Position numbers and translations under genes: made by a program
Shown here: in pieces, positions 9,791-22,749 of the stretch
Layout of the letters: each line of letters begins with the position of its first letter
How positions within the stretch are numbered: position 1 is the stretch's first letter
The notes under the pieces: generated by a model
What the model saw: the letters and a program-made list of their open reading frames with translations, nothing else
The model's database searches: none
Told to the model about the DNA's origin: nothing
Assembly: GCA_022410635.1 (NCBI GenBank)
Contig: JAJVDF010000653.1
Location: forward strand, 348,713 to 412,712
Source of the DNA: Tretioscincus oriximinensis
Lineage: Eukaryota > Chordata > Lepidosauria > Squamata > Gymnophthalmidae
Reading direction: 5' to 3'
Length of the DNA: 64,000 nt

Positions 9791-12234
9791 ACATTGGCAA
9801 AATCCTCATGTGGTACTCACTTCTATAGAAATTTCCATTTAATGGAAGATATTTCACTGGTAAAAATAATGCAAAATTTCAACTTGGATGGAATTTATAA
9901 CCTGATTTATTACATTGATTTATGGAGTTTCCATTGATATGGAAAATTCTCAGCCAATACAGTGCTTTGTTTTATTATAGAACATTTCATTCCTTAAATT
10001 GGACCAGTCAGGAGAGTATTTTCTAACTATTTTTGAACTGCAGTTTCTCTCATTTCTGACAACTGGCTGTGGTGTCTGAAATTTAGAAATGCTTAGAGGA
10101 TAGGATAATGGCTACTTCAAGTTGAGCCAAGGTATTTCAAGACTGTGATATTTCTAAGCAAGAAAGCTCCTTCAGGGGTCCTGTTTTAAAATATATTTAT
10201 ATCTTTGTAGGAGCATTACTTTTTTTTCCTTCCCCCACTTCTAAGAGAAATCAGCCTTGTTTTATTTGTAATTTCATTTTTCTATCTTTGGTAATAATCT
10301 CAGTACCAGGTAAAATATTTTAAATAGGCCTAGTAATAAATTAAAACTTTACCAACTCTGCATTCTCTTTTGAAGTGAATAGTTTTCATCCAATACTGAC
10401 TGTTTTTCCTACAAGGAGCCCATTCCATACTGGCAAAATGGATCAGGGCCAATTGCATTGGGATAGCCTTTATGCTGCAAAACTACTGCCTTTGAAGTGC
10501 CCTTGAGAGACCTTGGTCCCCAAGCCTTCATGGTCCTGATGTTGAAATCACCTGTTGCACTTGACTGGGATGCTATTTTGGATGCTTTGTGTTGGACTAC
10601 ACTTCATCCAATGCAGTTAAAATAATACTGGGAGATAAACTCCAAAATGGAAAATGACATGATATTAGCTTCTGCAAAGAGACTCCACCACAAAGGCTGT
10701 GGACAACAGATCAATAGATATGCCCAACAACAGATCAAAATAATACTGATTATTAGGAAATAGTTATTTTAGGAGATAATTTGTGAGGGCGCCCTGAAAT
10801 TTCAGTTGCCTATGGGTCTCCACTGGATTTAATTTCTTATGATTCTTAGCCGGTGGGATCTCTCTATATTATACCAATTAATTTATTATACATCCCATTG
10901 CTCCAAACAATCATTCATTATGATTTTAAATCCTAATAAGTAACTTTAAGAGACCAATCTCCAGTCTAATCTGGACTGAGGAAGTTGGTTTTCAATACTA
11001 AATCTATTTCTCTTGACATTAAGACATATTTCCTGTTTCAAAAACTCAGGTCCCATCCTCACCTGGTTTTCTTGGAGCAAAGTACTGTAGCTACAGGGTC
11101 CAAGTCCATCAATTGTCATTTGCACAAGGATTGAAACACTGTTGTTATAGTCTACACTGGCTGTAATGCATATGGCTTCACTGTCCTGGTGATGTGAATT
11201 ATTTGTGCAAGCACCACACGCCTTTTCCCTTTGACTAGTCATGTACCCATCACTTCAATGTCATTTCTGGTGTGTAAGGATGGAACTGAACTGCTACCAT
11301 AAAGTTATCTTTAAAACTAGCATGAGAAATAATGGATCTTTGAGCCTTATGCAAGCTTCGAGATTAAGGCTGTGGCATGTGGAAATCTTAGTGTCTGGAA
11401 AAGACACCATGGGGTGAATTGAGATCTCTTTAAACTTAGGTAATAAACCTTTAGGATGCTTCTGAACTGAAATGAAAGTAGGCTTGTGAAAAAAGGTGTA
11501 CTAATAAACAGTAGTATACCAAAACAAATGCAAATGTCCTAAAATGTAACAAAGCACTTTCTGGAAAATATAAGGAAAATCAAATATACAAAGTTTATAT
11601 GAAATATGATGGCTGTTCTCCTGTTGCATATATCTTCATTCTGGGGGATTTCAGTTTCAAAAGCAAATGGTTGAACAAAGATCTTGTCGTTATACCATAA
11701 ACTCTTTAACAGTTGCTGTTTCTGAAACAATGCTGAAGCCTTTCAGAGAACCAATGAGTCTAGAAACATTTTGTAGTCTAGGGGATACTATTTCTCCATA
11801 CATTTTATGTATTTGTATTCCAAAGTATATGTGATTCCTAGGAATCAGGTAACAGTATAGTAGATGAATTCAAATTAATTTTTGTCAAAAATAATTAAGT
11901 TATTAATAAAAATTGCAATAATTATGACAAAGTGAAATAGGTCTCTTGTTCCTTTGTTTTTGCTTATTAATAAGCATTTATATGATTCTTTAAAATTAAG
12001 AGGCTTCTCATGATCAGACTTTACTAATGGAAGATGCTGACCTTTTTGGTCTTAAGCTTTGAAGCTCACTTAAGACAGCCAGATTTGAGCAGTGGATTGG
12101 GAAAAGTTGCAAACCTTTTCTTTAGGACTGTTTTTCTAAAGCTGCTGTTAATCTTCTATGGTGTTGGTGAGATTACCCTGTGTCAACCATTTTTGAAACT
12201 CACAAATTCATTTATTGATCTCTGTCTCTTACAG
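9791..12234. other. Intron-like DNA upstream of exon
   Basis: No repeat family or exon recognised. Composition is AT-rich and intron-like, which fits its position immediately before the coding exon at 12235. Confidence 0.4.
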
Positions 12235-12308
12235 GAACATGTAGATTCAAATAAATACATCGACCATCTGCTAACCCAGCTAGAAGAGCAGCGCTGGAAT
12301 GTGTGGAA
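12235..12308 (+). CDS. Coding exon of an unidentified coiled-coil-like protein
   Basis: A 74-bp internal exon, the best host coding signal in the window. The acceptor is a pyrimidine tract ending CTCTTACAG before 12235; the donor after 12308 is GTAAGT, a perfect consensus. The in-frame translation is EHVDSNKYIDHLLTQLEEQR followed by WNVW, with no stop, starting in phase 0 and ending in phase 2. The leucine/isoleucine and charged-residue spacing suggests an amphipathic helix or coiled coil. I do not recognise the protein. No other exon of the same gene was found, so flanking introns would have to exceed 10 kb upstream and probably also downstream. The CpG island at 35 kb could be an alternative promoter or belong to another gene. 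Confidence 0.72.
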
Positions 12309-12726
12309 GTAAGTGGGTTTGGTAGATGATACAGTTTGGTTTGGATTTGCAGTTGCTGGCCCTAACTTCAAACTTCATCACCAATTGGCTCCTTGTCTTT
12401 CTGCCTTTCCATGCTGGTTGCTTAATGGATTTACTCAAAAGGATGCTTTTTCTTTTTCTCATGCTTTCAAGGATGAAAACTGTTAAGTAAGCCTAATTCA
12501 TGAGTATTTATTTTCCATATACGTTTGAGGAAAGAGTTACATTGATCTCCAGAGACCAGGCTTCCAGGCAACATAAGGACGTGGCCCAAGTTGGACTATA
12601 ACTGCATTCAGATGCTGCTAACCTTTTCCATTATAATTGGATTTCTGAAATAAATCATTGTCTCAGTTGCTTTATTCTGGAATATCCATCTTTTATTCCG
12701 GAATATCTAATCACAGTGGAAAAAAT
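12309..12726. other. Intron-like DNA after exon
   Basis: Starts with the splice donor of the exon. Nothing else recognised. Confidence 0.45.
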
Positions 12727-12905
12727 AAGGTATTTATTTATTTATATTTACACTCTGCCCTATACCCAAAGGTCTCAGGATGGATTACAATAAAAATGAT
12801 AAAAATATATTAAAATAAGGCAATTTAAAAAATAAAAACAACAATACAAATTTGATACATTAAAAGAGTATCAAAACAGCATCTAAAGGTGGTAACAAAA
12901 ATGGC
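12727..12905 (-). mobile_element. L2 LINE 3' end, reverse orientation
   Basis: Starts with the complement of an (AAAT)n tail, followed by the complement of the GGGC...TATA block (CTCTGCCCTATACCCAAAGGTCTCAGGATGG shortened here) and A-rich 3' UTR. Same arrangement as 31.83 and 38.57 kb. Confidence 0.7.
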
Positions 12906-15354
12906 ACAGAAATAATTTACAATATTCTTGAGTAAAGCACCTCCAGAAGTAATTCATGTTGCACAGATAGCAGTGTTGGTCTAGCAACAATAATTAGCAA
13001 TGGACGCTTGCTTCCCTAGTATACAAATGGGTACTTCAATATCAGGAAGTGGGCACAATGTGTGCAAATGGTTGTGCACAATGGCCATTTTCAGAACGGC
13101 AGATCATATAAACAAATGTCTTGGCAAGGTTAAGTGCCTATATAAACACCAGAACGGGCTTTTGATTTTTCAGAAATACTATTATTGTGGAGTATCATCC
13201 CAGTCCAATATTGTAGACTATTTTGAGATTCCCACTGACATGTGCGGTAATCCAAAAATAATCCAAAGATAAACCTGGGTTTCACACCCTGTCTGGATGC
13301 AATCTGGTTGTGTTTTCATATGCAGTTTACACTTTCAGATCTGAAAGGAGAGAATGAGTTTAATCTTCCTCCCTGCTTCTTATTAAAATCATGAAGGGAA
13401 GGGGAGGGGGTTGTTAGTTGTTAGAATTAAATTTTGTAGGGAAGAGAAATAGCTGCACAGGCCAACAGAGTTACTGCTTAAAATAGTACAATGACTAATA
13501 GCATGAGGGGAAGCTTGTTTTATATAACTATTTGGCTTCTTTGAACTGTTTGGTTCTGTTTCATGGAGTGGAATTTGGCTTTGTTGATACTACTGCTTAA
13601 CTTGCAATGTGTTTTCACTTGATGTATATGGCAATATTGTACATGCTTTCAGCTGTAACCCTATTGAACTTAAGTGTACTTAATTTTGAGTAGCATATTT
13701 TGATCTACAGTCTAATATAGTTTAGCTTCTTGGCAGCATCTGAGCAGGCCCTATGTGGATGGCAGGCCCTGTTCCAGGATATAATCCAGAATAAGGATCA
13801 GTGCAAAAAAGTATTGTTGGATTGAGCTGCCATTAAAAAATCCATCAAGGAGATGCAAGGATATCCATCAAAACGGCACTTTGATCTAGCCTCGCCCCTA
13901 GATTGTATCTACAAGTGTCACAAATGACACTTATCAGAGCTGGAAATCTTACCACAATAGCTGAATTTAACCTGAAATTCTGGGTAAAGAGTGAAGAGGC
14001 TCCATGATGGTCCTTCTGCCCACTCTTATAAAGTGAATGGCTCAAAAGTAGTTATTCCTTGTTTAGTGGGTGGTTATTTCTCATTTTCCCCATTGCTCAC
14101 TAGAGGTTGGTCATTCAGTGCTGGCTGGATAGTGCCTTAGTTTCTACTGCTATCTAAAATTGTGTCCCTGAAATGGTTCACCTGAACATTATGTGTCCAG
14201 AAGCATCAGTTTCTAGCATCAAAGTAATCACAGAAGGTTTCAAAGGTTGAAATGGCACAGAACAGCATAATTGCTGACCTGAAGCAGCCATACAAAGCAC
14301 ACACAATCTTGTTCCAGCTGGGTCACTACTCTAGATGACTGCTCCTGCAGGATATTCAGCCTGGGCCTATTAAATATGCAAATGCCCTTAAAATTCAATA
14401 TGAAAATGAATATAAGTAATAGATACATAAGAAAATTGAACATTAAATATTTCCTTATTTACATAAGCAGACAATAAATATTGTAGTTCAAATTAAGAAA
14501 TAATTATTCTTATGCAGATTTAAGTTTATCTTATCTCAATGAGTTAAATGGGAATACAGCTACTTAATGTTTAAGTTGTCTACTTTCTTGCAATAGTTGT
14601 GAATTTGGATATCAGCAAAGCATGGTTTATATGTTTCTAGGCTCTGTGACAGCTAACAAATATGAAATAAAAAGCTATCTATTGGAGTATTTCTGACTGT
14701 ACTCAAACTGAGATCTTCTATTCTAGGTTGAGCAGGCCACTGTGAAAATGGAATGGCCCAGTCTGCACTAATCCCCACTACTGGTTCTGAAGTTAATGTG
14801 TCAGTTTCAGAATCAGTGAGGCATCTCCAAAGATAAGGAACAAAAGTTCCTAGCATTTGGAGATTCTCTATCAAAGTCCCTTCTTAGAAAGTTGACGGAG
14901 CATATGTCCTTTTCATATGTTTCACTGTTTCAAGTCAGAGCTCTAACTTTCCAATAAACTTCATTATCAAGGTCTACTGGCAAACAGGACTAGGACACCA
15001 ATTTGGGAAATCGATCCCAGTTTTATGGTCATCCTGTACACACAGAGCAAGTTAGCAGGTTGTGGTGCTTCCCTTATTTCACATNAGCTTATAGAAGATG
15101 GGACTCTTTATCCTGTTCTACCGCAAAATCTTTAACTCGGTCTAGAGGCTTCCAACAACATTGCAAAATCAACCACTATTTCAATTCATTACTTGGTTTT
15201 GTTTTGAAAACAAAAGGGTTTTTTTAATCTAAATATTAAGTCTGAAATTGAGTTTTGGTACAATCCTACATATCTTAGATACAATAAAAAATATATCTTC
15301 ACTGTCTACAAAGTCTTTTATTTCAAGCTGAATGGCTTAATATTTTTAGATAAA
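12906..15354. other. Unrecognised DNA
   Basis: No exon or named repeat supported. The piece near 13740-13805 (CTATGTGGATGGCAGGCCCTG... ATAATCCAGAATAAGG) resembles text at 2150-2215 and 38885-38945, hinting at an unclassified low-copy repeat. Confidence 0.35.
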
Positions 15355-15675
15355 GGCTGCATCCACGGGAGGGGCTAAAAAGTGGTCTTACCGGCTATTG
15401 CAGACTTTAAGCAGACACCTGTCCTTCTGCATGCATAGGTGGGCAGGTGGAAGGAATCACCATCCCTTTCATCCCCCCAGCTGTGCTGGCCACATTCAGA
15501 GAAAGAGCGGGTTGCATTTGGTCTCCACCATGACAGCTGAAAACATCAGCTCTCATTTAACCCACAGCATGGCAGGTTTGTAGCAAGTGCATCGCTCTCA
15601 ACCCACCCTTACATCTGCAGGAGCCACTGGGAAGGCCCTCCTACACAGACACAAATCGCATGTGTGGATGCAGCC
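15355..15675. mobile_element. MITE with GGCTGCATCCAC ends
   Basis: Begins GGCTGCATCCACGG and ends GTGTGGATGCAGCC, giving 12-bp terminal inverted repeats around 321 bp of GC-richer DNA with no transposase. Flanks share only AAA, so the superfamily (PIF/Harbinger-like with 3-bp or hAT with 8-bp duplication) is unresolved. Confidence 0.65.
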
Positions 15676-17090
15676 AAAGTGTTTTATTTATTGATCTATT
15701 TCATGTACTTATTTGAGAGATTTCTATAAATGATTTCAGAATGGCTTCAATCCAGTAGTGCTATCTTCATAGGAAATACACATATTTATAGAAAAAAGTG
15801 CTTCTTTGTTTCTCTGATCACTTTGGGAATATAAACCTATAAATAAAATAGGAAGTGGTGTAGACATGATACGTTTCACTAAGTTGAACTTACCTTCTTT
15901 TAAAGATTAAAATAATGTTTATTTTCAATTTATCTTGAGAATTACAGATTGAAAATAAAGTGATGGCTACAGTCATATAAGGCTTAGTGATTGCTTTTCA
16001 TTTTTTAAAGATAAATGATAAAAAAAACATTGAAAATTTGACTATACATTGTACTTGTATGGTCAAGAAAGGTGCAAATCTTTGCAGTTCCTAATCAAGT
16101 TGGCCTTTAAATCTCTACTTTTTCCATACTATAATGTCCATACTATTTTCTTTTTTCTACTAGCCATATGAATTAAATATTCATATAATACGCAATTTTT
16201 AATCATGTCAACAAATTGCCAAATAATATCTTTTTAACAAGTTAATTTTTTTACTAATATTTTTTTTTAAAGGCAAGAGTGCAAATAAGAGTAGTCCGGT
16301 GTATATTCAACCATGAGAATAGCTGATACTATCCATGGGTAACACTGGATTGTCTATAAGCAGACAGATGTCCTAATAAATCAACATGGACCACTTCTCA
16401 GACTTCATTATGTCCTTGATTTGTGGCTGCCACAATTTTAACGTATTGGGTCATTGGGTGTTGAACCTGACGTTGAAGGATAGGCCCCAGTTTACTCTGG
16501 CCTAGCTAATAAAATAGACAGGCACAAATTCTGAATGTTAGCTCCTTCAGCATTACTCACAGCCAGGCCTGATTTATAGCAACCAGAACCAGACAGAGGA
16601 GACGCAGAGCAAAGCCACGGTGCTCATACCGAATGGCTATGTTACCACATGTAGAACAGTATGCTAGAAGAGGCTTAATTGGATGTGGGAGAATAAATTT
16701 CTACTCATTTTACAGGGCCTGATAGATTTTGTTTTCTTCATGTGCCATAGCCATCTGTTCTGGAACATGAAAATTTATTGCTATAATCTCAATCCCTGGA
16801 GGACTGGATATGGTTAGTTCATGTTTCATAATATTTTTGCAAAAATAGATCATGAACCTCTACTGCAGACCTGGGCCTTTTCCCCCCTCAGGCTCTTGGA
16901 AAAATGCCCTTTTAGTGATTTCTGAAAATCTAGATCATTTATTTTCAAATAAGTTTGATGAAAAATATTTTTGCATATAAAGCAGATTAATTCAATCTTG
17001 ATTTTGTAATGTATCATTCATGCACAGGCAAATATCTTTTTATTGTATTGAATATCTGTACTATTTTATCTGTCAGTGGACATATATTGT
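15676..17090. other. Unrecognised AT-rich DNA
   Basis: Nothing supported apart from simple A/T runs around 16140-16270. Confidence 0.4.
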
Positions 17091-17094
17091 GCCT

Positions 17095-17276
17095 TACTGT
17101 TACACTACGCAAGGCCTTTGGCTGAAGAAATGTCATCTTTGTCCTCACTTTTAGATACTGTTTTGTACTGCTTTTAATTTAATTTTGTATTGATGTTTTA
17201 CTGTGGCTGCCCTGAGACCTTCGAGTATAGGGTGGGTTATAACTGTAAACCAACAAACAAATAAATAAATAAAAGT
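17095..17276 (+). mobile_element. L2 LINE 3' end
   Basis: CAAGGCCTTTGGCTGAAG, then a T-rich 3' UTR, GGCTGCCCTGAGACCTTCGAGTATAGGG-type end (shortened) and (AAAT)n tail. Equivalent to the L2 ends at 6.4 and 60.6 kb. Confidence 0.8.
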
Positions 17277-18329
17277 GGATTTGAAACGCCTGTTCTGGCT
17301 GTGAACAAGAAACAATCAGAGCTTTGAAACATTGTAGTATCAGAGAAAAATATTTTTGGAAGCTGCTGTCTTCATGTGGAAGAAATTCAAATTTCTACTA
17401 GAATTATTTCTTGGAATAGGAATGCAGACCATAAGAACTTGCAAGGAAGTGACAATACTTGCAGATATGCACTCTTCAAAGGTTTCAGTGAATGCACTGA
17501 AAAAAAGATTGTGTTGTATTAATTTAGGACATGTTTCTACAGGCCTCAGTAATGTGTTTTAGGGATCTAGTGTAACTGTAATGCACAATACTGTATATGT
17601 CCAATGACAGATAAAATGGTACAGATATTCAATACAATTAAAAGATCCATGCCTGCACATGAATGATACATAAGACTGAATTAATCTGCTTTATTTACAA
17701 AAGTACGTTCCATCAAATAGAGACTATAAAATTGTTAATTTTGGACTACTCGACTCCTATCGAGTTATAGGATTTACCTAAAATATCAAATTGCACTCCC
17801 AATGTCAGATTTGCACCTCACACTGGAGTCTTCAAACAGATATGAATTTCTGTTGCTTCCATTTAGATTTATATCTGCCATACATTCACAAATTATTAAT
17901 TTAGATTTCCCATTAGTACGCGCAGAACTTCTAAGTTCTCTCATTAGTAAAAATGACTGAATATTTTTAAATAAATGAAGCACAAACTCTATTGTTACTC
18001 TATTGCTTCAGATTACAGGCTTTGCTGCCGGCACAGCCAACCCCTCAGTAACCATTAAAGCACAAAAATCCAGTGATTCAACTTTTTCTTGAAAATATGG
18101 TGTAAAGAAGAATCCAGTCATGTGAGCACAAACCAGCAGTCTAAGGACCCAGATATATTTCCAGTGATCTTCCATCTCAGGGAGGTTTGTGTTATATTCT
18201 CTGTGGGGGAAAACAGTAAGATCAAATGTAAGAAAATACAGTATATAAATGCCATAAGACAATATACAAATCATGTTATTCTCTCTTACATGCACAGAGT
18301 ATTACTTTCAAAGCAACATCCTATATGAT
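17277..18329. other. Unrecognised AT-rich DNA
   Basis: No gene or family recognised. Confidence 0.4.
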
Positions 18330-18582
18330 AAAGCCAGTTCCAACCGGCAGACCTTGACATCATTTTCTGCATGATCCACCGGCCTGTTTGCGCAGTTGTG
18401 ACAGGCAGGTGATCGCCCTCCTGCCAGCGATAGTGTGGCCTTGCCTGATCACAGGCAGGGATCTTCAGTCTCAATTGGAACCTGGAGCATGGGAAAGTGT
18501 TGTTGCCACCCACACCAATGATGGCGGCAGCTAGATCCCTAGGCTAGCCCCTCCCGCCACCCACCGCCTGTCCGGAATGGCC
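18330..18582. other. GC-rich block of unknown nature
   Basis: A patch clearly richer in GC than both sides, ending in CCTCCCGCCACCCACCGCC, abutting the CR1 that follows. No inverted ends found. Confidence 0.4.
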
Positions 18583-18850
18583 AGCTTGGATAGTTTCAAG
18601 ACAGGACTAGATAGGTTTATGGACACCAACGGTATAAATGGATACTAGGATGGATGTCTGGATGTTGCCTCCAGGATGGAGCAACAGGCAGGACTCCTGA
18701 TATACCATTTGCAGGGAGTCATGAACAGGAGCATATTTTGCTTTCCTCTGTTCGGACTGCCCAGGTGCATCTGGTGGGGATCTGTGTGAGACAGAATGCT
18801 GGACTAGATGGGCTGTAGCCTGATCCAGTATGGCTCTTCTTATGTTCTTA
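18583..18850 (+). mobile_element. CR1 LINE 3' end (TTATGTTCT type)
   Basis: Covers the last ORF2 codons (SLDSFKTGLDRF.DT-like) and the 3' UTR: CAACAGGCAGGACTCCTGA, then CTGGACTAGATGGGCTGTAG and TCTTATGTTCTTA. Very similar to copies at 33.8-34.1 and 37.3-37.55 kb, so a young subfamily. Confidence 0.9.
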
Positions 18851-19700
18851 AGTGTCAAGAAGAAGTATAAGATGTTAATTTTGATCCACATAATATACCT
18901 GGCATTCATGTGTACTTTCTTATACACACATGTATTTATCTGTATATTTGTGTATTGATATTTCATAAGAATTTAAACATCTTTGTATATATCCTGAATG
19001 GGAGTGTATCTGGGAGGAAAGAACTTTTAGAATAGCACTAAGTGAAAAAAAAGGCTTTTTCTTAAGTGGTTGCATGGTGACTGCATGCCACCTGTGGTGC
19101 TGTCAGCTGTGAATTTTCCAATACAGGAAATGATTGGCAGAGATATTCCTATCGTTTTGCCATTGCTGTGTTACAACATGAGTGCTTATGGCAAAATAGT
19201 GGTTGCATAAATTGCGGGTCTAACTAGACACTGCACTTACTTACTCATTGTATATCCAATCCTTGGAGAACGAAGAACCCATGAATCTTGCATCCTCAAT
19301 GCACAGTCACTGCAATATAAAAAATCCTACAAACATGGCCTGAATGTTTCCATTCAACTTCCTCTGTTTAATTAGGTTGATATTTAATGCTTATTTTACC
19401 TTTGCTTTCATCACAATTTTTAAACACTGTTTTGAGAATAATTGGTGATGGATTTGCTATGAAATATTATCGATGAAATATTATCATGGATGTATGTCAA
19501 AGGTTTTAGAGCAATTCAGTTCCTTGGAGCAGGGATATAATGAACCTCAGAGCACCTATTCATAAAGGTGTAACTTCCAATGTTTGGACATACTGCACAC
19601 TTATGAATATCAAGCATATGTACAAAGCAGACAAGCTGAGAATATCACTCATTCTTTGTATGATAGAAAATTTCAAAGAAAGAAGAGTGCCACTCTGGGT
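18851..19700. other. Unrecognised DNA
   Basis: Nothing supported. Confidence 0.4.
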
Positions 19701-19701
19701 C

Positions 19702-19801
19702 CAGAAAATTTAGCAAGTAGATCTTGTAACACTTTAGAGTTAAGAAATAGGATAGGGAGCACGAACTTTCATAGACAGGTCTACTTCTTCAGATGCCTGA
19801 T
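19702..19801 (-). mobile_element. Penelope-like 3' fragment
   Basis: On the minus strand: CATCTGAAGAAGTAGACC, a GTCTAT arm, GAAA, then GTTCGTGCTC and a decayed tail. It is the same family as the 7.7-kb palindrome, but a single arm and more diverged. The cleavage-site position here reads TC, as in a canonical hammerhead. Confidence 0.6.
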
Positions 19802-21204
19802 GACAAGAAATGAGAATGGGCCATTTACATTGCTCACAGGGAGCAGGGCACAGCTCCTTTGTTCAGCCACATCATCATCATTATCATCATCATCATCAAC
19901 AACTACTCAGAGCTATCAGGATACATCCACTCACATTTTGGAACCAAGTTATAATTGTCCTCAAAAGGAGTTTCTTGCCTGCCCTGGATTTCCCTTCTCA
20001 CAAATGACCAACATCCAAACAAAGGAGATTGTAATTAGTTGCAAACAAAACTACTTTGTACAAATAAGTCTTGGTATAGAGAGGCAGAGATTAAAATGAT
20101 CAACTCTGATTCATTTTAAACTACTTGCCTAGAAAAGGACCAGTCTCTGGGGACCATGAGATATAGCTAACAAATGGAGAAATTTACATATGTTTTACCA
20201 TTAACACTGCATGTCCTTGGGGCAGAGGGAAAAATTGCTATTCCAAAGATAACTTAAGTGCAAGCTCTGCAGAGATTTATAATAACCCATTTGTTCCCTG
20301 TGAGACAATCTCTCAAGAGTATGACCAAACAGAGCCAAGGACAAGGTGAAAACAAGGTTATAGCAAATATAGTTGCTTATATATCAAATAGCAGAAAGGT
20401 ATCTTAGTAACATATATTTTCTTGGTAAGCTATTCACTTATGTTTTCCATGAAAGATGTTGAAGAAATCTCGGCAACTTTTTTTTTCATTAAGTTTTATC
20501 CTCCTGAGGACACAATGCAGCTGCAACCTTGCATAAATTGCACAAGATATGCACAAGTTGGTGTTTGGAAATCAGAGAGTTCCATCTTGACCCCCCATCA
20601 CTTCCCAGAAGTAGCCAATTGCAAACCACTTCTGTATCTGCTTAAATGTCCCCATGTGGTTAATCACGGGCCAACCACAACTGAATGGGCACAACAACAA
20701 ATATATGAGTTGCTTACCGAGGCAAAGAGGACTAAAATGGAACATCTTGTGATGGCTCGTACTCTTCAAATCCTTTCCGATGCAAAGATACACACACGCA
20801 CCACACAGACTAACAGGTTTTTCACTGTGCCATTTTTGTATCAGACTACAAATAGCACCAACAGTTGGCTAATCACAAAAACAGCCCCATCGCTTGCCTT
20901 TTACATGAATTTCATTCCAGGTAGTATAATGAGGAATGTTCCTTTAACTGTTTGAATGCCTCTTTTATTTTACAGCTAAGGAAGGAGTATATTTCCCCCC
21001 TAAAGTGAATAATTGAAAAAGGCTTGTCTGATTTGCATTATGTGTTGACAACCTCCATGTTTGGAGATGGCTTTCCTCACCTGATGCTATTCTAAACAAA
21101 TTATTAATAGCATAAGGAGACCTGTTACTCAGTTGTTTTTTAATGTATTGTTCTAAGAGCATTAAAACAACTGTCATTTTGTAATAAAAAAAAGAGCTGC
21201 AACT
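19802..21204. other. Unrecognised DNA with a chance long frame
   Basis: A 177-codon open stretch at 20422-20955 has no ATG at its start, no domain and no splice sites. I consider it non-coding. A (CAT)n run lies at 19869-19898. Confidence 0.4.
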
Positions 21205-21325
21205 ACACATCACTTTTATTCCACTACTATAGTGGAATATTCCACAATAAAGCATTGTGTAGACTAGTTTATTCCAGAATATCCATGCTTTATTGTGGAA
21301 TATAGTGGAAGCGATGTGTGGAAAG
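21205..21325. mobile_element. Small palindromic MITE-like element
   Basis: CTACACATCACTTTTATTCC on the left is mirrored by GTGGAAGCGATGTGTGG on the right, with a second internal inverted pair (TATTCCACAATAAAGCAT and its complement). Size about 120 bp. No target duplication identified. Confidence 0.5.
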
Positions 21326-21417
21326 TATTTTCTCTGATTCGATACCCAGCAGCTATGAATTGGCACATCATAGTGTCAGTTCATAAGTCCTTTTTCTAGA
21401 ATGGTTTTTGTTTATTA

Positions 21418-21560
21418 CAGAGAAATACCAATTGTTAGTCTCAGTAGAAAGTCCAGCAAGAGGGCTTGTGGCATTTGGAGACTAATAAGAGAAAGGTAGA
21501 TGGCATGAGCTTTCATAGACATGTCTACTTCTTCAGTTGCTAAGGGACCAATGTCAAGAA
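21418..21560 (-). mobile_element. Penelope-like 3' fragment
   Basis: On the minus strand: CTGAAGAAGTAGACATGTCT, then GAAAGCTCATGCC, a TTAGTCTCC block, GCTGGACTTTCTACTGAGAC and TATTTCTCTG. It matches the long arm of the 7.7-kb element along its length, so it is a single, non-palindromic copy. The hammerhead-like core is at 21504-21536 with stem II ATAGAC/GTCTAT intact. Confidence 0.7.
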
Positions 21561-22640
21561 CAGACTTTATAGGAAACTTTTAACCCTTTTTCTGTACACT
21601 TCTTAAGAAAATTTATATATATGCATTGTATTACTGTTAGATAAATACACCAAAAACGCTTGATTTTTTAAAAAAAAATATGACTACATATAGTCATTAA
21701 TCTTTAAGCTGGGTCAAACGTTCAGATCTGCATGTAATCCATCCTTTTTCTTCCCTAGGCTGTAATTTCGTTTTCTGAGCTTCAGCTTTTCTCATGCAGG
21801 ATACAGTTGTATATACTAGCTGTGCCTACTGCCCTCCAACTACACTATGGAGTGCAGTTCAAAAGATCTGGACAATAACCATCTGCCTTACACAGATGGG
21901 ATCAGGTGAAATCAAATCCAAACCTTTCCCCAATCCTTAATACCTTTGAAACTCGTAAGCACTTATGAATACATCAAAGTGTTCATTTAATAATAATAAC
22001 AAAAAAGCACTGAAAGAAAATATGCAAACTTTCCAAGACTACATGTTTAATATTCAGTATACAAATAAAGACCCACTTTATTCTACTACTCTACTCCTGT
22101 ATTTGAACAAACACCCATATGTCTAGGAGGCTGTGTGCACTTTCCCAGCAGGAATCTTTGCTTTTGGGCTTAGTGAGAACATTTATAATCTGCAGTCGAT
22201 GAAATAAATCTCAAGAATATATTTTTCTCAAAGCTTCTGATTTTCTTTTTTAAAGTTTCAAGCAATAAATCTGTTACTATTTCCAAATGTGTTTTCCCAA
22301 AGAAGATTTCTGTGTAGTTAGAACTTTTTTAAAGTACAAGTGAAACCCCATTATAATAAACAACAAGGGGACGTGTTTGTTATAATGAAATTTTATTATA
22401 ACAAAAACCATTGTAACCAACATTGCCAGGACTTCCAAATTTGTTTGTTAAACTGAGAATTTTGTTATATTGAAGTTGTTGTTGTTGTTGTTTGTTGTTG
22501 TTGTTGTTGTTAATTACTCAGAGCTATTCAGCACATCTATAGTTTTTCTTTTTTTAAAAAGGTTTATTTTAGTAAAGTATGTAGCCCTGCTTATAAAGGT
22601 GCAGTAAGAGTAACAAAAGAATAACACCACCACCAAAAAA
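21561..22640. other. Unrecognised DNA with pogo-like MITE remnant and (GTT)n
   Basis: GTGAAACCCCATTATAATAA at about 22342 resembles the complement of 2390-2435. A (GTT)n run lies at 22477-22511. No gene supported. Confidence 0.4.
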
Positions 22641-22749
22641 AAAACAAGAATGATCAAGGGGTTGGAACACCTCCCTTATGAAATCCAGTTGCAATGTCTC
22701 TTCAACCTTAAAAGATGGCATTTAAGTGGTGGTCAGATTAAAGTATACA

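Noticed and set aside
20422..20955. A 177-codon open frame
   Set aside because: No ATG at its start, no domain, no splice sites, ordinary AT-rich composition; a chance frame.
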